A stretch of 64,000 nucleotides of DNA from Cyclobacteriaceae bacterium (GTDB taxonomy: Bacteria; Bacteroidota; Bacteroidia; Cytophagales; Cyclobacteriaceae). The notes under the pieces were generated by a model. The model did not search any database, was not told the origin of the DNA, and saw only the letters and a list, made by a program, of their open reading frames with translations. The stretch is taken from NCBI GenBank assembly GCA_030584025.1, contig CP129487.1:2790001-2854000 (forward strand), given 5' to 3'. Every line of letters begins with the position of its first letter. Position 1 is the stretch's first letter. Shown here piece by piece: positions 9,417 through 18,899 of this stretch. The position numbers and the translations under genes are program-made.

Positions 9417-11699
9417 ATGCGCAGACTGTATCATTTTTTAACCGCTATCTGGTATTCATTTCCCCTTCAGTTGCTGTTTAACAACCTGAGAAGAAATCAC
9501 GTGTTGATATTGTGCTGGATCATCTTGTTTGCCATGATTACCGGCAACTTTGGGCAATACCTGGGCATTCCCTACCTGTTTCTCGACCCCGAATACCTCA
9601 ACAAGGTGAACTTCACCAGCTTTTTTATCATCGGTATTTCGTTGGCAGGATTTACGGTGGCGTTTCACATCACCGGCTACATTTCGGATGGACACCGCTT
9701 TTCATTTGTCGGGGCGCTATCCCGACCGTTCACCAAGTTCGCGCTGAACAATAGCATCATTCCGGTTCTGTTTCTCATCATCTACATTTATTACATACTC
9801 AGTTTCCAAACGGACAACCAGTACCTTTCAACCAAACAACTTTTCTGGAACATGGCTGGGTTGATAACCGGCTTTGCACTGATGACGCTTATCTTCTTCA
9901 TTTATTTCTGGCTCACCAACAAAGATATTTTCAAATACGTGGTGTGCCGCATTGATGAAAAGATCAAACAAAATGTGCAGGTAACGCGTGCCAGTGCCAT
10001 GAAAAAACTGGACATCGCGCGCAAGCGTCAGGTACGCGTGGATTATTACCTCGATTACGACCTGCGCATAAAAAAAGTTGATGACAGTGGTTTTTACGAT
10101 CGCAACACGATTATTCAGGTGTTTGATCAAAATCACTTGAACCTGGTGATTATTGAATTATTCATTGTTGCGCTTGTATTGGTGCTCGGATTATTCAAAG
10201 ACTACCCCACTTTTCAGATACCCGCTGCTGCCAGTGCGGTAATCTTTCTTACCATTTTTGTGATGCTTTCGGGCGCGTTTAGTTATTGGTTTGGCGGATG
10301 GTCAGCCACTACGGCTATTATAATTTTTCTGATTGTAAACACCCTTGCCGGAAAGGATTTCTTTTCAAAACCCTATGAAGCCTTCGGTCTGGACTACATC
10401 AAACAACCTGTTCCGTATTCGCATCAGCATTTAAAAGATTTGAACTCACCCGATCAGATTGAACACGACCGTGAACATTCCCTGATGATGCTTGAAAACT
10501 GGCGCGCCAAGTTTCCGGAAGATCAGAAACCAAAGATGATTTTTCTCTGCGTAAGCGGTGGCGGAAAACGGGCAGCGCTGTGGACACTAACTGCATTACA
10601 GATTGCCGATAGCCTGACAGGCGGAGAACTCTTCAATAAAAGCATTATGATTTCAGGCGCTTCTGGCGGATTGATTGGGGCCAGCTTTTTCCGCGAATTG
10701 AAATTACGCGAGCAATTGGGTGAGTCTGTCAATCCGTACGCAATCCGTCATCGAAAAAGTCTTTCATCCGATAACCTGAATCCGTTAATCTTCAGTCTGC
10801 TGGCGAACGATTTGTTTGTTGGGTTTAACAAATTTGAATATGCGGGCAACTACTACCACCGCGATCGCGGATACACGTTTGAGGAACAACTCAATACCAT
10901 TACGGAAAAGTTAATGGACAAACCCGTGTCCGCTTACGTGGAACCCGAACAAAAAGCCATGATTCCCATGCTGGTGATGTCTCCTACCATTATTAATGAT
11001 GGGCGCAAACTGTACATTGCCGCGCAACCTTTATCGTACATGAATTCGGTGATGATCGCCTATCCGGATTATGACCTTTCAAAACTAGCCGGCATTGATT
11101 ACCAACTCTTATTCAACAATCATGGCGCAGGTCACTTGCGGTTTTTATCTGCCTTGCGGATGAGTGCTACGTTTCCGTATATCACACCCAACACCACACT
11201 TCCCACTGAGCCCTCCATCCAAATCATGGATGCGGGCATCTCGGATAACTTTGGCATTTCCGATGCCGTGCGCTTTCTCTATGCATTTAAAGATTGGATT
11301 GCCGAAAACACATCGGGCGTGATTGTACTTTCCATCCGCGACTCTCCTAAGCTTGGGCAAATTGTGGAACGGAAAAGTCAGACAATATTGGATGCGATGA
11401 CACAACCCATCAGTACGGTATACAACAACTTTGAAAATTTTCAGGACATCGGCAATGATACCTACATTGGTTTTGCCAAAACCTGGTTCCCCCGACCGAT
11501 TGAGCGGATCGATTTGCAATACCAGCTTGAATCGTATGCACCAATTCTTAGCCAAATGGATAGCCTAAGACAAAACAATGCACGCGCATCATTGAGCTGG
11601 CGATTGACCACAAGGGAGAAACAAAGTGTGGTGGATAATATCCAATCACCCAACAACCGCACGCAACTTGAAAAACTGAAACAACTGCTGGACGAATAA
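9417..11699 (+). CDS. Patatin-like phospholipase with polytopic membrane N-terminus
   Basis: A 760-residue protein with about seven hydrophobic segments in the first ~320 residues, then a patatin-like catalytic part. The lipase shows a glycine-rich oxyanion loop (CVSGGGKRAAL), the nucleophile elbow GASGG and the DAGISDNFG motif carrying the catalytic Asp. Such enzymes cleave acyl esters of lipids; here the domain is tethered to the inner membrane. It is transcribed divergently from addA-like, and the WYL regulator starts 6 bp after it, implying cotranscription. Confidence 0.8.
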   Translation: MRRLYHFLTAIWYSFPLQLLFNNLRRNHVLILCWIILFAMITGNFGQYLGIPYLFLDPEYLNKVNFTSFFIIGISLAGFTVAFHITGYISDGHRFSFVGALSRPFTKFALNNSIIPVLFLIIYIYYILSFQTDNQYLSTKQLFWNMAGLITGFALMTLIFFIYFWLTNKDIFKYVVCRIDEKIKQNVQVTRASAMKKLDIARKRQVRVDYYLDYDLRIKKVDDSGFYDRNTIIQVFDQNHLNLVIIELFIVALVLVLGLFKDYPTFQIPAAASAVIFLTIFVMLSGAFSYWFGGWSATTAIIIFLIVNTLAGKDFFSKPYEAFGLDYIKQPVPYSHQHLKDLNSPDQIEHDREHSLMMLENWRAKFPEDQKPKMIFLCVSGGGKRAALWTLTALQIADSLTGGELFNKSIMISGASGGLIGASFFRELKLREQLGESVNPYAIRHRKSLSSDNLNPLIFSLLANDLFVGFNKFEYAGNYYHRDRGYTFEEQLNTITEKLMDKPVSAYVEPEQKAMIPMLVMSPTIINDGRKLYIAAQPLSYMNSVMIAYPDYDLSKLAGIDYQLLFNNHGAGHLRFLSALRMSATFPYITPNTTLPTEPSIQIMDAGISDNFGISDAVRFLYAFKDWIAENTSGVIVLSIRDSPKLGQIVERKSQTILDAMTQPISTVYNNFENFQDIGNDTYIGFAKTWFPRPIERIDLQYQLESYAPILSQMDSLRQNNARASLSWRLTTREKQSVVDNIQSPNNRTQLEKLKQLLDE

Positions 11700-11705
11700 G
11701 GATTC

Positions 11706-12605
11706 ATGATACCACAGGCTAAAATTCTCCGTGTATTCCAACTGATTGGTTTATTAAAAGGTGGTGGCCGCACCATTGAGCAGTTAGCACAACAACTCGA
11801 CACCACCAGCCGTACCATCTACCGGTACTTCAAATTGCTGGAAGAGATCGGCTTTATTATCGATCAGGATTTTCATGGCCGGTATTTTGTTCATCGGGAA
11901 GAAGGAGAAAGTCCGGAAGACAGGTTTACCCTTGAAGAAGTAACCATTTTACGGCAGTTGATTCAAAGTGGTGCAAGCGGGCATCCCTTGCGGGGAACGT
12001 TGTTGAAAAAGTTAGCTTTTCATTCAGAAGCGAAAGATGTACCCGAACAGTTTTTAAAACTGCGCGTAGCGAAGATGTTTCGCACTTTATCGGAAGCCGT
12101 TGAAAACAAAAAACAGGTCGTGTTGAAAAATTACCATTCGGCCAATAGCCAGGAAATAACCGACAGGTTGGTAGAGCCCTTTCAGTTTGGTGAAGGCTTT
12201 CAATCAGTTCAAGCATTGGATACTAAAGACAAACAATGCAAATTCTTTAAACTGGAACGTATTGGCGATGTAGTGATTCTGGACAAGCCATACAAATACA
12301 GCAAGCTGCACAAAAAATCAAGCACCGATATTTTTGGCATCAGCGGAAGGAAGGAAATATGGATAATCTTACGGTTGAGTTTACGTGCCTATGTATTGTT
12401 GCGCGAAGAGTTTCCGCTGTCGCAACCCTACCTCGAAAAAGAAGCGGGTGAAGAAATTAAAAGTTATATTTTTAACGGGCCGGTGCTTCACTTCAAAGGT
12501 GTTGGTCGATTTGTAATGGGTTTAGCTGATGAAATTACCGTTCTTGGTCCGCCTGAGTTTAAGGCATACATTAAAGATAAAATCAAACAGCAGAAATTGG
12601 TTTAA
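11706..12605 (+). CDS. HTH-WYL transcriptional regulator (YafY type)
   Basis: The 299-residue protein begins with a DeoR/HTH_11-like winged helix (LIGLLKGGGRTIEQLAQQL, then TTSRTIYRYFKLLEEIGF), followed by a WYL-type domain and a C-terminal WCX-like region. WYL regulators sense nucleotides or nucleic acids and are often linked to DNA damage responses or defence; no defence genes are adjacent here. It starts 6 bp after the patatin gene, so the two share a transcript. It converges on the VIT gene with a 9-bp gap. Confidence 0.8.
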   Translation: MIPQAKILRVFQLIGLLKGGGRTIEQLAQQLDTTSRTIYRYFKLLEEIGFIIDQDFHGRYFVHREEGESPEDRFTLEEVTILRQLIQSGASGHPLRGTLLKKLAFHSEAKDVPEQFLKLRVAKMFRTLSEAVENKKQVVLKNYHSANSQEITDRLVEPFQFGEGFQSVQALDTKDKQCKFFKLERIGDVVILDKPYKYSKLHKKSSTDIFGISGRKEIWIILRLSLRAYVLLREEFPLSQPYLEKEAGEEIKSYIFNGPVLHFKGVGRFVMGLADEITVLGPPEFKAYIKDKIKQQKLV

Positions 12606-12614
12606 TTTTTAGAG

Positions 12615-13316
12615 TCAAACGTTGACACCAAAAATATAACCAACCAATCCGGACAAGCCCATGGCAATGGTTCCCCAGATCACAATTCGGATTACCGCTT
12701 TGCCCATATTTGAACCACCGGTTTTTGCTGAGACTGCCCCGAGTATAATCAGCGATACAATCGTGAACCCGTAAAGAAAATACTCCATCGTAGCAACTGG
12801 AGCAAATAGTGTTACCAACAAAGGTAAAATTCCACCTGCTGTAAATGCTGCCCCAGATGCAAACGCAGCCTGAATCGGTTTTGCCTGACTGACCTCATTA
12901 ATTCCCAATTCATCACGAATGTGTGCACCCAGTGCATCTGCTTCGGTTAATTCTTTGGCTACCTGCATTGCCGTTTCCTTTTTCAATCCCCTTCTTTCAT
13001 AGATTTCAGCCAATAATTTCAGCTCTACGTCAGGCATCGTTTTGAGTTCTTCTTTTTCCCGTTCAATATCCGCTCGTTCAATATCAGTTTGTGAACTTAC
13101 CGATACATACTCACCTGCTGCCATCGACAATGCACCAGCAACCAGGCCAGCTACCGTTGCCAATAAAATTGGGTCTCTTGTTGTACTTGCAGCTGCCATA
13201 CCAATAGCCAGACTTGAGATTGAAATAATGCCATCGTTTGCTCCCAAAACTGCTGCACGCAACCAGTTGCTTCGGTGTATGTAATGACTGTCTAAATAGT
13301 TATCAATAGTAATCAT
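12615..13316 (-). CDS. VIT1/CCC1 family metal transporter
   Basis: A 233-residue VIT-family protein with the hallmark N-terminal segment (RAAVLGANDGIISISSLAIG) and GEYVSVSSQ after TM2. The charged helical middle (residues ~80-140) matches the cytoplasmic metal-binding domain of VIT1, followed by three more hydrophobic helices. The family exports Fe2+ or Mn2+ from the cytosol. It starts 18 bp after the CusB-like gene, making it the last gene of the metal-efflux operon. Confidence 0.87.
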   Translation of the reverse strand: MITIDNYLDSHYIHRSNWLRAAVLGANDGIISISSLAIGMAAASTTRDPILLATVAGLVAGALSMAAGEYVSVSSQTDIERADIEREKEELKTMPDVELKLLAEIYERRGLKKETAMQVAKELTEADALGAHIRDELGINEVSQAKPIQAAFASGAAFTAGGILPLLVTLFAPVATMEYFLYGFTIVSLIILGAVSAKTGGSNMGKAVIRIVIWGTIAMGLSGLVGYIFGVNV

Positions 13317-13334
13317 CGTACTTATCTCATTATA

Positions 13335-14474
13335 TCACTCCACAACAAGATTAAATGCTCCTTTTGTAAGAAACTTAGTATTTGCTTTAATGTCAGAAGC
13401 ATTCACAACTTCAGTCCATTCATTGTTGAATTGCCCCGTAGCAACTTCTATACGTTGAAATCGAAATTTATCCGGTGTTTCCTCCAGCAACATAAGCGCA
13501 TACTTTACATCATCAACCGATACAACAGCTTCTGTTGGAAGCACCGGTCGCTCTACACTGGCTACTTCAACAATGGCTTCTAAATACATACCCGGTAACA
13601 GGTTTGGAATATTTTTCTCATCGTGAATATGACCATGAATACTCACCGTACGCGTACCCGTTTCAATGGTTTTGCCTACCAGATAAACCTCACCATCATA
13701 CCACGTATCAGATCCTGCTGTTCGGAATGAAAACTTCTGACCTTTCCGAATATCGACTACATCCTTTTCAAATACCTGAAGCTCTGCGTGCATGTGATCG
13801 GTATCCACTAACTCAACGGCCACTTCATCGGGTGAAACGGAAACACCTAACGAAATATTCACTTTGGAAACGTAACCGCTAATCGGTGCATACACATGAA
13901 CGACTGAAGCAATCATACCAGCCTCCAGCGATTTGATGTTTACGTTCAGCATGTTGAGTTTTTGTTCAAGCCCTTGAACGCGTGCCTGCGCCACTCTGTA
14001 ATCCGATTCAGCTTTCAGGAAATTCTTCTGCGAAGCAATATTTTCATCCGCCAGCGCTTTTTGTCGCTCGTAATCCGATTGCAGGTACTTGAGTTGTGCC
14101 CGGTTTTCGAGGTACTCCTGCTGAAGTTGGATAAACTCAGGATTTTCCAACGTGAACAAAACTTTTCTTTTTGCAACCCGATCACCAGGTAAAATGGTTA
14201 CAGACTTAACAAAACCACCCAGCTTCACACTCACCGATGCCTTTTGGTCAGGTGGAACATCAATGTATCCATTTGCCTTTATCTGACGGGCAAATGTTTT
14301 TGTCTCAATTGTACCCAACTGCATTTGAGCTGCCTCAAATTGAGCGCGGGTAATGGTGAGTTCATCCGTATGCGGATTGGCGCTGATGTCAAGCGCTTCT
14401 GCAGATTCATTTTCCTTGCTTCCACAGGAAACAATCAGGGCACTCAGCACTAATAAAAAAATATATTGTTTCAT
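13335..14474 (-). CDS. RND efflux periplasmic adaptor, CusB/CzcB type (lipoprotein)
   Basis: A 379-residue membrane fusion protein. The N-terminus (MKQYIFLLVLSALIVSCGSKE) is a lipoprotein signal with lipidation at Cys17. It continues with a barrel-sandwich half (ASVSVKLGGFVKSV), an alpha-helical hairpin (~110-190), the second lipoyl half (IASVVHVYAPISGYVSKV) and a beta-barrel. It would bridge the CusA pump to the outer-membrane channel. The gene lies 13 bp after the pump gene. Confidence 0.9.
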   Translation of the reverse strand: MKQYIFLLVLSALIVSCGSKENESAEALDISANPHTDELTITRAQFEAAQMQLGTIETKTFARQIKANGYIDVPPDQKASVSVKLGGFVKSVTILPGDRVAKRKVLFTLENPEFIQLQQEYLENRAQLKYLQSDYERQKALADENIASQKNFLKAESDYRVAQARVQGLEQKLNMLNVNIKSLEAGMIASVVHVYAPISGYVSKVNISLGVSVSPDEVAVELVDTDHMHAELQVFEKDVVDIRKGQKFSFRTAGSDTWYDGEVYLVGKTIETGTRTVSIHGHIHDEKNIPNLLPGMYLEAIVEVASVERPVLPTEAVVSVDDVKYALMLLEETPDKFRFQRIEVATGQFNNEWTEVVNASDIKANTKFLTKGAFNLVVE

Positions 14475-14487
14475 AAGATTTTAAAGA

Positions 14488-17400
14488 TCAATTCATCAGG
14501 TAGTTTAACTCAATTACAGTTGTGTTATACAGACGCAGGTTGTTTAGGTAATTCATGCGGATTTGCATGGCCTGATCCAACGCCTGCACATATTGAAGAA
14601 AGTTTATCTCTCCGCTCACAAACGACTTCCGGGCAGTGATCAGGGTTTCATCCGCCAGCAACTTTCCGGAAGTATTGTAGAAATCAATTGCTTGTTGATA
14701 CTTATCACGTTCGCGTAGCAAGCGTTCATGTGCTGTTGTTAGCGCACTTCGGTAATCAGTTGCCAATTGTTCGGTGCGTAACACATTCAGTTGTGCCGAC
14801 TTGATATTGGCCCGTTGCGCACCAAACCAGAGGGGTATACCTAAACCAACATTTACGCCTTGATAAAGTTTATCATTCTCTGCCGCATTCCGGCCTTGAA
14901 AGTACGTGAGGTGAATGTCGGGCAATAATTTATTTCTTTCCAACTGACTATTAAACTCAGCATATTGTTTTAATTGTTTGTAATACAACAAACCCGGATG
15001 ATTTTGAACTTCAACATCACCCGAAGTTACGGGCATCAAGGTTGTTTCATTGATCACAATGGATTCATCGGTTTGAAGCCAACGTTTTAAGCTTGCATAA
15101 GCAGCCTCAATTGATGCCTGCGTTTGATTAACCTGAAGCTGCGCCTCTTGCTTTTTAGTATCAGCAGTTAGTTTTTCCAGGTAATTGGTCTCTCCAAGTT
15201 GATACCTGCGTGCCGCTGCGCGGGCAAAATCAGTGTAAACGCTATCGAGTGAAATATAATAGCGTTGAAGGTTTTGCCAATACACCACTTCGTAATACGC
15301 TTTCGATACTTCCTGTACCAGCTTCCGACTATCCAGCTCAAACTGCTTTTCCTGAACTTCGTATGCACCCTTTAATGCCTGACGTTGTTTCCCATACACG
15401 GTCGGAAATGTAAATTGTTGTTGAACGCCCCAAACCTGCAACGCTTCACCAACAGGCGGAAGGTTATTTTCATCCAAATTGTAATACACCACAGGCCGCT
15501 CAAGCGAATACCCGGTTTTAATAAGGGCTTTGGATTGCTCAACGGATAAGGATGAAGATTTTAATCCCGCATTATTTTCTGTGGCAATGGCAATGGCTTC
15601 CTGTATAGAAAGTGAGCGCGGTTGTTGTGCTAATGCAGGAACGGAAAAGATAAGGAACGCAACAACCAGCATGGTAATCTTACCACCCGGCTTGCGATTA
15701 AATGCAATTCGTTTCGAATCAAAGAGTGCATACAAAACCGGTAAAACAATAAGTGTGAGCAACGTGGCCGATACCAACCCACCAATAACCACAGTGGCCA
15801 ACGGGCGTTGCACTTCTGCACCTGCATTGGTAGAAATGGCCATGGGCAAAAATCCCAATGCTGCGGCCGATGCCGTTAAGAGTACCGGTCTTAAGCGTTC
15901 GCGGGTTCCTCGGATAATGCGTTCTTTCATATCGTGTAGACCATCATGTTTTAATTCCTTGAAGTGTTCAATCAGCACTATACCATTCAAAACAGCAATT
16001 CCAAACAATGCAATAAATCCCACACCTGCCGAAATGCTGAACGGCATATCACGAATCCAAAGCAACAACACACCACCTACAGCCGACAGGGGAATAGCAC
16101 TGTAAATCATAAGTGCATCTTTAACTGAGTTGAATGCAAAGTAGAGCATGAAGAAAATCAGCACCAGCGCTACGGGCACAGCAATCAGTAATCGGGCACG
16201 GGCACTACGAAGATTCTCAAACTGACCGCCATACGTTACGCTATAACCGGTGGGCAGTTTGATATTCTGGTCAATGAGTAATTGTACATCTTTCACTACC
16301 GATTCAAGATCGCGGCCACGCACATTAATACCTACCACAATTCTGCGCCTGGTATCATCGCGCGAAATTTTAGCTGGACCTTTGGCATAATCAATCTCGG
16401 CCAGTTCGCGCAACGGAATCTGTCCGCCACCGGGAAGTGGCACATACAGGTCGCGCAGATTTTCAATATCGGAACGCGAACTTTGCGCAAAGCGAATTAC
16501 CAGATCAAATCGCTTTTCATCTTCAAAAATGCTGCCGGCAGCAAGCCCGGCAAACCCGGCTGATACCAATGTGTTGAGGTCGGCCACGTTTAATCCATAC
16601 TTGGCAATAAGAGCGCGGTTATACTTTACATTCATTTGAGGTAAACCCTCCACTTTCTCTACAATGATATCAGAAGCACCTTCCACATCGCGGATTAAGC
16701 GTTCAATTTCTTTTGCCTTGCTGGCGAGAACTGATAAATCTTCTCCAAAAATCTTAATGGCCAGATCGGCTCGTACCCCGGTAATCAATTCATTGAAGCG
16801 CATTTCAATGGGTTGTGTAAACTCATATTCGATACCGGGCAATACACTCAATGCATCTTTGAATTTATCTGCAAGTTCATCCTTGTCAGATGCGGTTGTC
16901 CATTCCTTTCTTGGCTTGAGTTTAATGATCACGTCTGTTTCTTCCATCGACATCGGGTCGGTGGGAATTTCGGCTGCGCCAATGCGGGTTACCACTTTAT
17001 CTACCTCCGGAAACTGAAGCAGAATTTTTTCCATTTCCGTAATCAGGTCAATGGTTTTGCTTAACGTGGTTCCTGTTTTCAATACCGGCTGAATCACAAA
17101 ATCACCTTCATCAAGTGTAGGCACAAACTCACCGCCCATGCTTTTGAATAAGATACCAGTGCCCACCAACATGGCGAGGGCTATTCCCAATACAATTTTT
17201 TTCTGATTCAATGCCCACAATAATGCCGGTTGATGGAGTCGCTCAACCCAGCCCATCAATCGCTTTGAAAAAGTTTGCCTGCCTTCAGGTGCTGGTTTTA
17301 GGAAGAGCGCTGAAACCACCGGAACGTATGTAAAACACATAATGATGGCGCCAATCAAGGCGAAAGAAAAAGTAAGCGCCATTGGCTTGAACATTTTTCC

Positions 17401-18825
17401 TTCAACACCGGATAATGAAAGAATGGGGATAAACACCAACACGATAATCAACTGTCCGAACAGGGCCGATTGCATCATTTTGGTAGCTCCGCCAATGGTA
17501 ATCTTATCTTTAACATGTTGAATTTCATTTTTTGGTAAGCCAACCAATTTGCCCTGCTGTGCGGTAATCTGAAACGCAATAAATTCTACAATAATTACTG
17601 CCCCATCGATGATGATACCGAAGTCGATAGCCCCAAGGCTCATCAGGTTGGCATCCACACCAAACAGGTACATCATACTCAAAGCAAATAAAAGTGAGAG
17701 TGGAATGATGGAGGCCACTACCAATCCCGAACGGAAATTGCCCAGTAATAGCACCACCACGAACACCACAATCAAGCAACCGAGTACCAGGTTCTCTGTG
17801 ATCGTAAATGTTGTTCGGGCAATCAGTTCGCTGCGGTCAACAATCGGGTTAATAAATACACCTTCCGGCAATGTCTTTTCAATTTGCGCTATGCGTTCTT
17901 TTACTTTCTCAATCACCAATCCTGAATTGGCATCTTTGAGCATCATAATCTGGCCCATTACTTTTTCGCCCTGACCATTTGCGGTAATCGCACCAAAACG
18001 AATGGCGTGACCAAAGCCTACCGTTGCCACATCCTTCACCAACACTGGCACACCCTGGCGCACTGTAACCACCATGTTCCCGATATCCTCCAGGGATTTT
18101 GCAAGGCCTTCCCCCCGGATGAAGTAACTTTCATTTGTCTTTTCAATGTACCCGCCACCGGCCACGCTGTTGTTGGTTTGCATCGCACGATAAACATCGT
18201 GCACGGTTAAATTCATGGACCGTAATCGCTCGGGTGTTACCGCTACTTCATACTCCTTCAAAAATCCACCCCAGGTATTTACTTCCACCACTCCATAAAT
18301 GCCGGAGAGTTGCCTGCGCACCACCCAATCCTGTAGTGTGCGCAAATCGGTTAATGAATATTTCGATTCATAGCCTGGTTTTACATCTAATACATACTGA
18401 TAAATTTCACCAAGACCTGTGGTGATAGGTCCCATGGTTGGCGTGCCAAAACCCTGCGGAATTTTTTCAGAAGCTATTTTTATTTTTTCAGCGATAAGCT
18501 GACGCGGCAGGTACGTACCCATGTTATCGTTGAACACAATGGTTACCACCGACAATCCGAATTTTGAAATGGATCGGATCTCCTGAACTCCCGGCAGGTT
18601 TGCCATCTCCAGCTCGACCGGATACGTAATGAATTGCTCAATCTCTTCGGTAGCGAGATTTCGTGAAACGGTAATTACCTGTACCTGGTTATTGGTGATG
18701 TCGGGCACTGCACCTATGGGAATATTGAAGAGTGAATACGTACCAAAGCCCACCATGATGGCGGTGAATAGCAGTACAATCAGTTTATGACGAACACTAA
18801 AGGAAATGATTTTTTCCACACGCAA
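14488..18825 (-). CDS. CusA/CzcA heavy-metal RND pump fused to TolC-like outer-membrane factor
   Basis: The 1445-residue protein has two parts. Residues ~1-1045 are an HME-type RND pump with the TM4 proton-relay signature (GAIDFGIIIDGAVIIVEF) and 12 predicted helices. From Met1052 a hydrophobic stretch ending ALAQQ looks like an internal signal peptide, and ~1071-1445 is a TolC/OEP-like coiled-coil channel (QEAIAIATENNAGLKSS and two long helical repeats). The called start is TTG at 18825; GTG at 18819 is an equally plausible alternative. Pumps of this group export Cu+/Ag+ or Zn2+/Co2+/Cd2+; the metal cannot be decided. It is first in an operon with the adaptor and VIT genes. Confidence 0.9.
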   Translation of the reverse strand: MRVEKIISFSVRHKLIVLLFTAIMVGFGTYSLFNIPIGAVPDITNNQVQVITVSRNLATEEIEQFITYPVELEMANLPGVQEIRSISKFGLSVVTIVFNDNMGTYLPRQLIAEKIKIASEKIPQGFGTPTMGPITTGLGEIYQYVLDVKPGYESKYSLTDLRTLQDWVVRRQLSGIYGVVEVNTWGGFLKEYEVAVTPERLRSMNLTVHDVYRAMQTNNSVAGGGYIEKTNESYFIRGEGLAKSLEDIGNMVVTVRQGVPVLVKDVATVGFGHAIRFGAITANGQGEKVMGQIMMLKDANSGLVIEKVKERIAQIEKTLPEGVFINPIVDRSELIARTTFTITENLVLGCLIVVFVVVLLLGNFRSGLVVASIIPLSLLFALSMMYLFGVDANLMSLGAIDFGIIIDGAVIIVEFIAFQITAQQGKLVGLPKNEIQHVKDKITIGGATKMMQSALFGQLIIVLVFIPILSLSGVEGKMFKPMALTFSFALIGAIIMCFTYVPVVSALFLKPAPEGRQTFSKRLMGWVERLHQPALLWALNQKKIVLGIALAMLVGTGILFKSMGGEFVPTLDEGDFVIQPVLKTGTTLSKTIDLITEMEKILLQFPEVDKVVTRIGAAEIPTDPMSMEETDVIIKLKPRKEWTTASDKDELADKFKDALSVLPGIEYEFTQPIEMRFNELITGVRADLAIKIFGEDLSVLASKAKEIERLIRDVEGASDIIVEKVEGLPQMNVKYNRALIAKYGLNVADLNTLVSAGFAGLAAGSIFEDEKRFDLVIRFAQSSRSDIENLRDLYVPLPGGGQIPLRELAEIDYAKGPAKISRDDTRRRIVVGINVRGRDLESVVKDVQLLIDQNIKLPTGYSVTYGGQFENLRSARARLLIAVPVALVLIFFMLYFAFNSVKDALMIYSAIPLSAVGGVLLLWIRDMPFSISAGVGFIALFGIAVLNGIVLIEHFKELKHDGLHDMKERIIRGTRERLRPVLLTASAAALGFLPMAISTNAGAEVQRPLATVVIGGLVSATLLTLIVLPVLYALFDSKRIAFNRKPGGKITMLVVAFLIFSVPALAQQPRSLSIQEAIAIATENNAGLKSSSLSVEQSKALIKTGYSLERPVVYYNLDENNLPPVGEALQVWGVQQQFTFPTVYGKQRQALKGAYEVQEKQFELDSRKLVQEVSKAYYEVVYWQNLQRYYISLDSVYTDFARAAARRYQLGETNYLEKLTADTKKQEAQLQVNQTQASIEAAYASLKRWLQTDESIVINETTLMPVTSGDVEVQNHPGLLYYKQLKQYAEFNSQLERNKLLPDIHLTYFQGRNAAENDKLYQGVNVGLGIPLWFGAQRANIKSAQLNVLRTEQLATDYRSALTTAHERLLRERDKYQQAIDFYNTSGKLLADETLITARKSFVSGEINFLQYVQALDQAMQIRMNYLNNLRLYNTTVIELNYLMN

Positions 18826-18836
18826 TAATTTTGCTG

Positions 18837-18899
18837 TGAAGGTAAACCGACATGCCTTAATGTATACTTAGGCTTTTCTTAAGATTAGCTTAAGGGAAA
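18837..18899 (-). promoter_or_regulatory. cusA promoter: four 11-bp-phased CTTA half-sites plus -7-like box
   Basis: CTTA begins at 18856, 18867, 18878 and 18889 (+ strand), exactly 11 bp apart. The inner pair reads cttaagattagcttaag (18878-18894). On the minus strand a -7-like TACCTTCA lies at 18844-18837, with 12 bp from its upstream edge to the first half-site, and the cusA start is 12-18 bp downstream of it. The last half-site overlaps the stop codon of the kinase gene. Tandem 11-bp direct repeats are typical of OmpR/PhoB-family regulators, and one is encoded next door. Confidence 0.7.

Noticed and set aside
11706..12605. WYL regulator as part of a phage-defence island.
   Set aside because: There are no nucleases, cyclases or CRISPR genes nearby except the AddAB-like repair genes, so there is not enough support.
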